This document shows positions 46,592 to 56,120 of a stretch of DNA of 64,000 nt, one piece after another. The notes beneath the pieces were generated by a model that was not told the origin of the DNA, searched no databases, and worked only from the letters and a program-made list of their open reading frames with translations. The stretch lies in the NCBI GenBank assembly GCA_944472155.2, contig OX235272.1, positions 94,866,020 through 94,930,019 of the forward strand. The letters are read 5' to 3'. Origin of the DNA: Trichobilharzia szidati. Lineage: Eukaryota; Platyhelminthes; Trematoda; Strigeidida; Schistosomatidae. How positions within the stretch are numbered: position 1 is the stretch's first letter; each line of letters opens with the position of its first letter. The position numbers and the translations under genes were made by a program.

Positions 46592-46793
46592 ACGTGCTTC
46601 TTTCAATAAGAATTCATTGAATATACTTGATTTATCATTTCCACTTCTGGACAGCGACGTTACTGATCCATCCAGTCCTGCGTTCGTTGAAACATACACT
46701 GAGCTAAAACTAGTCAAGCACCAAATTGTACAATTACGTGCTCTAGTCAATTATAGGCAGGGGAATATACTTCAAGCAATAAATGATACTAAG
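46592..46793 (+). CDS. Host gene, exon 7
   Basis: The 202-bp exon follows TTTCTGTTTACAG, completes the split Thr codon and runs to GTAATA at 46794 in phase 0. It contains a linker (NSLNILDLSFPLLDSDVTDP) and then a TPR-like stretch, VQLRALVNYRQGNILQAIND. Intron 7 that follows is about 7.8 kb. Confidence 0.8.
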
Positions 46794-46941
46794 GTAATAC
46801 ATATATACAACTCTGTGCTAAGAAATTATTTTTTTTATTTTGATTACAGCTTGATTCCACACCGTATTTTCAGTACAAGTATGGAATTTTCAGCATGGAT
46901 ATTGGTAGCCCAGATTTACAGGCCGACCATAGATATCGGGT

Positions 46942-47017
46942 GTGCGCCGGCAGGGGATCGAACCCCGGACCATGTGCATGGTCGGCGAGAGTCCTAACCA
47001 CTGTGCCACCGACGCAC
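46942..47017 (-). mobile_element. tRNA-like SINE head
   Basis: On the minus strand GTGCGTC (47017-47011) pairs with GGCGCAC (46948-46942) as a 7-bp acceptor stem. An A-box TGGCACAGTGGTTAGG and a B-box GGGGTTCGATCCCC follow at tRNA spacing. The anticodon arm GACCATGCACATGGTC gives a loop of unusual size, so a clear anticodon cannot be assigned. The likeliest reading is a tRNA-derived SINE head that continues on the minus strand; a degenerate tRNA gene is the alternative. It lies in intron 7. Confidence 0.65.
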
Positions 47018-48579
47018 AATTGACTTCCTATCATTATCTGAATCAAATTATTTGAAATCATTCAACATGTATTTCCTAGTAATACAAATCGAAAAAAAGT
47101 TGGATTTGATACTATTTCAACAGGCCAATCCTAACAGAATACCAAATTAAGTTAGCGTCAATAGGTTTGGAAAGTTTTCCATTTGAACGCCGCTCAAATC
47201 ACACCGGGTTTCAGGATCCACTGGTATCATTTGCCTTCACTTATTAGATGACTCGTGACTGGGCACATGAAAAACACCTTACCGTACAACTTAGTTCCAT
47301 AATTTTAATAATAATAATAAGAGCTTTTTTTTGAAAAATGCGTATATACACACTAGAATTTTTAGTCTCTTTTATTGCAAGATATTTACTCTTTGTGAAA
47401 GTAGTTCAGTAATCAACAATACATGTTTTGAAACAATAATGTTTCACCCGAAGCATGCTTCGATACTCCAAAATGGTTTCCCTCCATTTTATTCAAATTC
47501 CTAGTAGCAAGTTGAAACTTATTTGAAAATGTGCGTGAGTGCAGACTGTGATTCATGAATGAAACTAGATGATTTAAACCATTTGTTATGCAGTAAATAT
47601 GATGCATTGTGATGTGTGGTAAAATAAGGCAGTCTAGTGATTTAAGCAGGCTGCTTATCAATGCATTTAGCATCATCATATCCTTCATATTAAAGAATAA
47701 GGTTTCTTATTCCTTGAATGATGGGTTCAGTTTTTATCCAGGATCCCAGCTAATGTTTTAATGCTAATTGGTGGATCTGATCGAATTTTATATCTACAGA
47801 TTGTAAACCAATTCGGTTTTTTTATACAAACATCGGAAAATCAGTGTTAGACATATTGAACAATATTTTCCTGCCTTCATTTTTTACTCGTCATTTTTTT
47901 ATAACTCAAAATAAAAATACTGAACCTACCCAGTTTACTGACTACATTTTAATAATCACTTGGAGAATTACTCGATTGCTAATTCAACTATCCGCAAAAT
48001 TCGTTATCCCAAATAAGCATGTCAGAACTAGATAGATTATTAAGCGAAATGTGAAATTAAATTCTAATTTTTGTTTTGCAAAATAGAAAAGTCAGGTAAC
48101 GGATATAAATGATCACGAGTCAATCATGCAAAACAGACTGATTTGTTGTTCACTTTTGTCTTATTCATCGGTTTTTGTTTGGAAGGGATAGGTAAAGACA
48201 CATTCGACTGAGTAATTAATATTAAGTGGAATTGTTAAAAGAGGCATGTCAGATAATGACAAGCGGTAACAGTGTGTTACTAATTCCCTGTAATACATAA
48301 GCACATAGTCATCTCATTTCTCTGCTTATCGAAGAATTATGATGAATCTCATATAATAGATATACTGTTAGATTTGAGTCTCTAACTGGCTGGGTGCGAA
48401 CTGAAGAAATCTATTGTCATTCTTCAACATTATTTCAACATACTACACTGTATAAGTGGTCACTCGGATACTATTCCTACACTCAAAAGTCACAGAAGGC
48501 AGACTGAGAAACCAAGGTTTATCCCTCTGGGACAGAGGGGAATAACTAAAAGCTCCTGTTATTTATATAGCTATTTTTT
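47018..48579 (+). other. Intron 7 sequence, no feature recognised
   Basis: Short frames on both strands without domains. A small palindromic CGAAGCATGCTTCG lies at 47458 and may belong to an unidentified repeat. Confidence 0.4.
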
Positions 48580-48812
48580 GCATCGGTCGCTCACTGGTAG
48601 GAATGCTTGTCAACCACTCAAGGGGTCCGGGGTTCGATTCCCGACCAACAAACTTCGAAAACTCGCTTAACTGATAGTAAGACAGGTAAGGAGGAAAAAT
48701 TGGGCTTGAAGATTATCCCATCCCATAGATAAAGATACCGGTGATACTGGAAATTCTAAAGGTCGAGTTGAAACCCTGTGTTCCACTTGGGAAGCAAAGC
48801 AATATAAAAAAT
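48580..48812 (+). mobile_element. tRNA-derived SINE with an RTE-like 3' tail
   Basis: Bases 48580-48650 are tRNA-like, with an A-box (CGGTCGCTCACTGGTAGG) and a good B-box GGGGTTCGATTCCC. The body ends in GAAACCCTGTGTTCCACTTG and an A-rich tail. The end segment matches the 3' end of the RTE copies in the window, for example AGTTGAAGCCCTATGTTCCA at 49680-49661 on the minus strand. Confidence 0.8.
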
Positions 48813-49633
48813 ATGGTGATTCTGTTAAAAGCAATGAATTACAGGTGTAAATTACAAAAAGTCTGTGTTGACAGGCGAGCAACACACCATATATATACAT
48901 ATACATATACAGACCTCTTCACTTTCTTGATATGAGAATCAGGTTAGTAATTCGGAAAAGAAATATCTCTCCATGTATGTGCATAACTGTAATATATTTC
49001 GAGAGGTTTTTTAAATGAAAATATGAATGCAAACAGTCATTTATTTCCTTATTACATGCTCCATTGGTTTTGTTCTTTATTTTATTTTTGTAAAATATGA
49101 AGGTTTGTTTAGATTTATTTCCATTGGATGGCCTTTGTGTATATATTAAAACTCTTTGTGAATTGTGCACTGGATCATTTATGAACGCCATAAAATCTTC
49201 AGCTGTAAGTCATCTTCATAAATTTCTCCACTTTTTCAATCAATCTTAGCAAACAATGCATGTTAAATGACCGAAATTGCACCGTCGAAGTCGAGAATAT
49301 TAAGGAAACTTATTTGTATTTTCCGATAATTTCATTGAATTCGAAATGTGTAGCATGGCGATTAGAAATCATACACACTTCAGAGGCTGCTCAGTATAAA
49401 TCTATTTCATCAATAATCAAGTATACTAATTATTTTTATACATTTGGTTGCCTTGATAAATTTTGATAAACAAAGAAACACCAAATTTACAGTATAAAAT
49501 GATATCATTATATTTCACAGGTTCTCATCAGCTGTAAACTACCTGAAATTACAATGGTTATAAATAATGACATTTCATACTTCAATGTTTGAAAGGTAAC
49601 ATAGAAAGCACTATAAGATGAACGCATCCGCAA
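48813..49633 (+). other. Intron 7 sequence, no feature recognised
   Basis: A TATACA-type microsatellite at 48888-48910; otherwise no feature that I can support. Confidence 0.4.
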
Positions 49634-50870
49634 TATTATTATTATTGTTCCCTTGGGTTCCTAGTGGAACATAGGGCTTCAACTGCACGTCTCTACTTGT
49701 TTCTGTCTTCTGCTGTACTTTTCACCTGCGTCCATGTTAATCCATACTGTTTCAGTTCCTCTTCACACGATCTCCTCCATGTCACCCTTGGAAGTTCCAC
49801 TCGCCACTTCCCTTTCGGGTTCCACTCGAGAGCCTGACGCGCGATGTCACCCAGCGGCCTCCTCAGCGAGTGTCCGATCCATCCCCTGCATATTTGTTGG
49901 GCGATTGGTTCTTGTTTTGTTTGTTCCCACAGTTTCTTGTTGGTGATTCTTTCCGGCCATCTGATCTTCAGTATAGAGCAAAGACAGTTGTTGATAAAGG
50001 TCTGCAACCTGTTGGAAATATTCTTTGTGTCCTACCAAGTTTCTGAACCGTATAGAAGAACTGACTTGACGTTTGTATTGGAAATCCGAATTTTGTTGTT
50101 GATGCTGAGGGACTTAGATTTCCAGATTGGTTTCAGGTTGATGAATGTGTTTCTCGCCTTCCCGATTCTCGATTTGACATCCTCGTCCGTTCCTCCTGTA
50201 GTTGAGACAATGCTCCCTAGATAAGTGAATGAAGTAACCTCTTTCAAATCCCTCCCGTTGATGGTGATTGGCACTGGATGTTGCTGCTGTGTTGTTGGTT
50301 GGTTATTTTCATGACCTCCGTCTTGTCTATGTTCACCTGGAGTCCTGTCTTTGCTGCTTCTTCGACCAGTTTGTCGGTTTTTGCTTGTAAGTCTTCGATT
50401 TTGTGTGACATCAAACATAAATCATCCCGCGAAATCCAGGTCTTCTAGGTTCTTCACGTCGGTCCAGGATATCCCTGTCTTCTCGTTTCCCACTGTCTGA
50501 CGCGTAATCCAGTCCACCACAATTAGGAATATCATTGGTGATAATAAGCACCCTTGTCTGACTCCTGTGTTTACTCGAAACGCTTCGCTGAGTTTTCCGT
50601 TGTGGATCAGTTGACATGTGCCGTTGTCGTACAGTTGTTGAATAAGGTTGATGAATATTTGGGGTACGCCGTAGTACTCGAGTAGTTTCCAAATTACTTC
50701 GCGGTCAACGCTGTCGAAGGCCTTCTCAAAGTCTATAAAGTTGAGGTAGAGATTTGATTGCCATTCCATGCTTTGTTCGATGATGATGCGTAGAGTTGCA
50801 ATTTGGTCAGAACATGATTTGCTTTTCCTGAATCCAGCTTGTTCTGGAATATAAGTATTACAATTTTTAG
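49634..50870 (-). mobile_element. RTE-type non-LTR retrotransposon, 5'-truncated
   Basis: The minus strand carries the RT from motif A: LNFIDFEKAFDSVDREVIWK, GVRQGCLLSPMIFLIVVDW, then NLEDLDFA followed by a one-base insertion exactly in the FADD motif (near 50428). Further frames give ITINGRDLKEVTSFTYLGSI, TGGTDEDVKSRIGKARNTF and LWEQTKQEPIAQQIC with VTWRRSCEEELKQYG near the end. It ends in an (ATT)n tail at 49634-49647. This is an SR2/SjR2-like RTE. It lies in intron 7, antisense to the host gene. Confidence 0.88.
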
Positions 50871-51077
50871 TTTAAGTTACCATCAATTTATATGCTGTCA
50901 AACTATGAAAAAAGGGGGTTTGAGAGAAGACAGAAAATAGAAAAATCTAATAAACATTGTTAGCTTGTACGTCAATATGGCAACTCAAGAAGGTTGAAGT
51001 TCATCAAATTGAAAACTTGCTTAGTGAGCTGAGCTCACTAGTGTGTATGACTAATCAGTGTAATGCAAGTAATACGG

Positions 51078-51680
51078 TTACCAAGGGAGTGAGAGATTGA
51101 CTAAACTCTCTTTCTGTGCGCATAAGTTTGGTTTAGGACGTTTGATTGCAATTGCTTCAGCAAATCGTAGTAGATTCGCTGTCCTTTGTATGTTTAATAT
51201 TTTGAAGGATATGGAAATCTCGACAAAATGACCTGTATCCACAAGGTGTCTGGTAATTGCACTTTTTTAATATCTGCTTCCTTTTAAGCATAAGTTTCTT
51301 GGAATATGCTCTGAAAACCGGATAGAAGCCCTTCTTTCCGTCCTTCCAATGTACTTGCTGCCGCAGGTGCACATAAATTCATAAATGCAGTTGGAGGTAA
51401 CATCAGCAGGGTGCTTATCCAGTTTCGATTGGTTTATAGAGCATGTAGTGCTGCATAGTGTCACCAGCTTAGTTGCAGGGAAGCATCTCTTTATAGCTCC
51501 TTTCATCCTCTTCTCAATCTTTTGTGATACTGCGTCTCCTTTGTATGGGAGGTAAATGAACACTTTCCTCTTTTCACCTGTTGGATACTTCGCTTTCTCA
51601 TTTATTTCTTTGCTATACTTTAGGATAAATCCCTTTGGATACCCGTTTCCTTTATTGTTTTGCACTGAATAGTGTACATA
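51078..51680 (-). mobile_element. Penelope-like element fragment, GIY-YIG domain with one stop
   Basis: The minus-strand frame 51665-51267 reads KVFIYLPYKGDAVSQKIEKR, SNCIYEFMCTCGSKYIGRTE and IRFSEHIPRNLC. A TAA at 51267-51269 interrupts it; the same frame then continues KSAITRHLVDTGHFVEISIS to a final stop after LVNLSLPW near 51078. So a single nonsense codon breaks an otherwise complete GIY-YIG domain. The N-terminal RT part is missing. Confidence 0.85.
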
Positions 51681-53115
51681 ATATTTCAGAAAGTAGAGAA
51701 AGCATTCTTATTGATCTTACCCTCAAAGCTGTGGCCACAGTGCTACAAACTCCTTGGTTCTGTATTTGCATATATTTTCCAGTACCTAATTGTGGGTGTG
51801 GATGCCTTTTCAAATTGTCGTAAAATTTCGTTAGTGATTTTAGGAAAGATATTAAAGAATCTTCAGACTTTCAGCCATTCTCACCTACCATGGTCAGCTG
51901 AAGTCAGTCGGCGATGATTCTTAATTTGCATCCCTAAAATCCAAAGACTACTCCTGTTTTCATTCCATGACTTATACATACTTGTTTTCATACTGATTGT
52001 AGTCGAATGTTGAGAAAAAATTAACTATAAGGCAGATATCCTGAATCCGAGGAGTGGTTAGATTGAATATTTATTAAGGTATTAGGTACTTAATATTCTA
52101 AAACCTACACTCACATTCATAACCAATAGTGCATTGTATTACATGACAGTCATGGATCAGTAGCAGTTGTTTATTTTTAACTCCACTATTCTCTCACCGG
52201 AATTAGTGGATGCATTATGACTCTGCTACTTCAGAACAACACATGTTAGCAAACATTGTTGTTTTCATATAAGATGACTGGGGGCGATCAGCAGGAAGAT
52301 TTAGACATAGGTCTCATGCTTCTTAGCAAGGGGTATCTGCAGTTTTGAAGGAACTCATGTCACCTCTGAAACTGGAATCTTAATCAACCAGCACTACAGT
52401 CACAGAAGTTACCACTAAGCTATTCGAGCTCGCGACTGACCTCCTGTAGGGTTATAATAGGTACTATGATTAAACACTAGGTAGTGACTAATGTCATATG
52501 TCTAGCCCTTCGTTAGGTGAAGTCTGAATTCTGTCAGTCAAGTTTTTCATGTAGCTCGTCATCAGGGTGCACTCTGAATTGATTATGGATGGTTCGAAGC
52601 AGTCGACAGGAGGCCTTGGATGTAGCATAGTAGGTACATTGAAAAACTTGACTGCTTTAATCCAGTTTCACTAAACAAAGGATAAAACGCATGACTCTAG
52701 TTACTAACTAATGTCCAATCAAAATGTTGTTTTCAACTAGAGCTCCTTAGGCTTAACTCGAATATACATAACTGCGAATAAATTTTAAAAGCACAAATCC
52801 ATAATGGTAGTTCTTAAATGAGATGATCAAATTTTGCGTTTAGTCATAATAATAATAATAAATGACAGGGCGATTTGTGAAACTAGGAATGTTAAAAATG
52901 GCGTGGTTATATAACCAAATATTCTAATAAACATAATCGACAAATGCCGAGGAAAGAAGTGATAAGATTGCGTAGTGCTAGGTTATAAGAAACATAATTC
53001 AACCGAGGTTTAGTGAAGGAGATAATAAGGTCAAGAAATGGTTGACGAAAATGGCAGAAAGTCCGGTTAAAAACAAATAGGATGCTAATGGTATGATCAA
53101 TTCTACCAATGGATT
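51681..53115 (+). other. Intron 7 sequence, little recognised
   Basis: No frame with a domain. A short inverted pair, AGTCAAGTTTTTCA near 52538 and TGAAAAACTTGACT near 52638, about 85 bases apart, may be part of a small non-autonomous repeat. Confidence 0.4.
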
Positions 53116-53195
53116 TGTAAAGTTATGTACATTAGAACCAAGCCTGATCAAATCTAATTGATACCAGAATTGTTCGCCTACATATGTTGTACTAA
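53116..53195 (+). repeat. Second copy of the hammerhead-carrying repeat (decayed ribozyme)
   Basis: It aligns with 36456-36535. The core here reads CTGATCA (53144-53150; G8 changed to C) and GATA (53160-53163) in place of GAAA, and stem III is mismatched. The short stem II is kept as AAT/ATT, a G-U to A-U change compared with the other copy. This ribozyme should be inactive. Confidence 0.7.
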
Positions 53196-53333
53196 CTGTC
53201 AGCTTGCTTAAAATCACAGTTAGTGAATAACAATGAATTAATTTATTGTCTACTTATCTCTTCTTATTGGAAGAGTTAAACTTCGTATCCTTTCTCATCT
53301 GCGATGTAAAAATGAAATTATTTGAACTCATAT

Positions 53334-54245
53334 TGTAACAACAGAAGACAAGGGCCAGGCAACAGATCGTTTATTAAGGAAATCAAAGCATATTTATATA
53401 TTTTCATGTACATTATTATAGATTAGTTAAGCAAACAAACACAGTCTTCTGATTGGTTGTTTCTCACTTAAAGTTAATCTTCCATCTTCTTCTCCCGCGT
53501 GTAGTGGTATAATAAGGTGAGCAATATTGAGGTTAGGCGTCGAGTGCTAGGTAAGGTGGGGAAATCAATAGACGAGACTGTGAAATTACATCGACTGAGA
53601 TGGTTAAGACATGTGTTACGTATGCCTAGTCATCGCCTTCCTCGACGGGCAATGTTAGCTGATATAGGGCCAGGCTGGAAAAGAGCTAGCGGCGGTCAAA
53701 CGAAAACATGGCACAAGTCAATGAAATCCACAACAGTTAGTCTAAGCCACAGAGGAAGATGTAGACTCCCTGATTGGGGTCCTCGGGATGGTAAAAACCA
53801 ATGGTTGGAAACAATTGGTGAAATGGCTCAAAATCGTTCTCAGTGGCGCAGATGCATCCACTCCTTGTGCCTCATGATTTCCAATGAAACTGTTTTGTTC
53901 TTCGTTATTACTATTCTTTTGTCTCACACCTCTGTTTACTGTCATTATTATGCATTTCTCCTACTTTCTTCTCTTCCTTTGTGTGCTACATGGAGGGAGT
54001 GTGGCGACTTGAACTGCCGCACATATGTGCAAAGTTCTATGTCGAAAACCGACCGACCGACCGAATCTTTCATCTCTTTGTGACTGTTTCTTGAATGTGA
54101 GATCATCTATATGTTAACTGTATCCGCCTACGCAAAGTCTGCTGTGGTCGGTTTTGAATCAGTCTTTGTTCATATTTTCTCACGACAAATCTTGAGGACG
54201 TAAATTACTGTCTACCAATTTGGCTAGTAGACAGCTCTCACCACA
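53334..54245 (+). repeat. Solo LTR split by an RTE-related insertion
   Basis: It starts TGTAACAACAGAAG and ends CTCTCACCACA, with ATAT on both sides (53330-53333 and 54246-54249), a 4-bp target duplication. Removing the insertion at 53489-54063 and one copy of its duplication leaves about 325 bp that match the solo LTRs at 25805 and 28823. Confidence 0.85.
53489..54063 (+). mobile_element. RTE-related 3' fragment inserted into the solo LTR
   Basis: The insert carries a frame (53517-54083) with VRRRVLGKVGKSIDETVKLH, RLRWLRHVLRMPSHRLPRRA, GPGWKRASGGQTKTW and RLPDWGPRDGKNQWLETIGE, then non-coding sequence and a (GACC)n tail at 54048-54063. The LTR bases AATCTTCCATCT (53477-53488) and AATCTTTCATCT (54064-54075) bracket it as a 12-bp target duplication with one difference. 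It is heavily 5'-truncated; the same family is at 45820-46385. Confidence 0.85.
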
Positions 54246-54249
54246 ATAT

Positions 54250-54608
54250 ATGATACTGACAAGGACTTCTACATCGTGTATGGATCATAGGCAATTGCTT
54301 CACTGTGAAACTTCATTTCCCCTCCTTTTGAATAGTTAAATTTTCAATTTATACATATACTAACTGTGCAGGAGAGGATCATATTTCGAGTCGGGTTGAA
54401 TTTGCTGAGACCTATAGGTTCAGCTTATGAATCATCCTAGTTTGATCAATGAGAATTCTCCAATAGCTAATTTACACACACAAAGTGTTTGAATTTCTGT
54501 GTTCATTAGATTGATTCACATTATTGTTGTGCTTTATATTCACATTCATTCATACGCTTCATTGTTATTAAATAATAATTTACAATCTTTTGCTGTTTTA
54601 CATTTTAG
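54250..54608 (+). other. End of intron 7, no feature recognised
   Basis: AT-rich sequence between the solo LTR and the exon 8 acceptor. Confidence 0.4.
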
Positions 54609-54678
54609 GTACTTTCGTACAATTTAAATTATTCACTTGAAAATTCTTCAGAAATATTTCATTTAAAATATCTCATTG
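54609..54678 (+). CDS. Host gene, exon 8
   Basis: The 70-bp exon lies between ACATTTTAG and GTAGGC and reads VLSYNLNYSLENSSEIFHLK, then YLI and the first base of the next codon. Phase 0 in and phase 1 out match exons 7 and 9 exactly. Its short length makes it less certain than its neighbours. NYS and NSS are possible N-glycosylation sites. Confidence 0.65.
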
Positions 54679-55114
54679 GTAGGCTGATTATTGACTTATT
54701 TGTAAATAGTTCTATCAAATCAATATTCGCATTTTTTACAGTCAGTATTAATAAACTCATGTATGTTTTATTTGAAAATATGTCTCACATAGTAAATACA
54801 AGAAACGAAAGGTTAGTCATAAGTTTACATCAGTACACTATCAGGTCATAGATAAATGTCAGTTTCGCTTCACTAAATAACGAGTGATGATAAAGCATAC
54901 CTCCTGAAAACGGTAGGTCTGAATGAACTGGTCTTACTTGTGTGTGGCAGTAGGTGTTCCTTGATTGTCATATCTAAGCAGCAGGCTTCAAATTTAAACA
55001 TTCAAAGTTGCAGTTTCATGATTTTATGCTAGCATGTGTGGCCTATTGCATCAGAAATGCTTCCTCCTTACTTATATCCTAATGACACTAATTCAAACTG
55101 GTGTATTTTGCGGA
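54679..55114 (+). other. Start of intron 8, no feature recognised
   Basis: No frame, RNA gene or repeat boundary seen before the RTE tail. Confidence 0.4.
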
Positions 55115-56120
55115 ATTATTATTATTATTATTTCCTTTAATTCCTAGAGGAACATAGGGCTTCAGCCATGCGTCTCCATTGCGTTCGGTTCTCTGCTGTA
55201 GTTTTCACCTGGCTCCAAGTCTGCCCACACGCTTTCAATTCCTCTTCACATGATCTCCTCCAGGTCACCCTTGGACGACCAACTCGTCGCTTCCCTTTCG
55301 GGTTCCACTCGAGGGCTTGTCTAGTGATGTCACTTGCTGGTTTCCTCAGAGTGTGTCCAATCCATCTCCATTTCTTCCTGCCTATTTGTTTCACGATCGG
55401 TTCCTGGTTGGTTCGCTCCCAGAGATCTTTGTTGCTGATCTCTCCGTATTGAGCGAAGGCATTTGTTAATGAAGGTCTGTAGCTTGTTTGAGCTGCTCTT
55501 TGTGACACGCCAAGTCTCTGATCCGTATAGTAGTACTGACTTCACATTGGAGTTGAAAATACGGATCTTATTTTTGACGCTGAATGCTGTTGACCTCCAC
55601 ATAGACTTGAGAGAAATGAAAACTTGTCTTGCTTTTCCGATTCTGGCTTTGATATCCTCGTCAGTTCCTCCTGTAGTTGAGACGATGCTTCCCAGGTAGG
55701 TGAAAGAAGTTGTTTCCTTCAGGTTCCTCCCATTTATGCTGATTGTTGTCGGTTGTTGCTGTTGATGTTGGCCAGAAATTTCATACCTTGTTTTCTATGT
55801 TCATTGATCTATTCTTACTGAAGACATGGTAGTACGTGTATTTGGCATGCAGCGTTGTCATACAGCTGTTGGATGAGATGTATAATTGTCGGCGGCACCC
55901 CGTAGTAGCGAAGTAGTTGCCAAATCACCTCTCGATCGACGCTGTCGAAGGCTTTCTCAAAATCGATGAAGTTGAGATAGAGAGGTGACTTTTTGGTTCT
56001 TCCCTAGGAGTTCATTGAACTGTTCCGTTGTGATTGAGCGTGTAGGTGCGACGATTAGAAGTTTTGAAGTGTTCAGCCCAGTGCTTCCTCTGTTCCACCT
56101 CTTTGCGCTATCATCACCTC
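55115..56120 (-). mobile_element. RTE-type non-LTR retrotransposon with an internal deletion
   Basis: The minus-strand pieces are, from 56120 down: NRGSTGLNTSKLLIVAPTRS, an RT motif A region (FIDFEKAFDSVDREVIW near 55985-55925, read across frames), then a jump to TGGTDEDIKARIGKARQ-like sequence (near 55680-55620) and LWERTNQEPIVKQIGRKKW with VTWRRSCEEELKACG (near 55420-55230). Motifs B and C are deleted between about 55860 and 55790. It ends in an (ATT)n tail at 55115-55131. Confidence 0.85.

Noticed and set aside
46942..47017. Functional tRNA gene
   Set aside because: The acceptor stem and boxes are good but the anticodon arm has an abnormal loop, and the sequence continues like a SINE.
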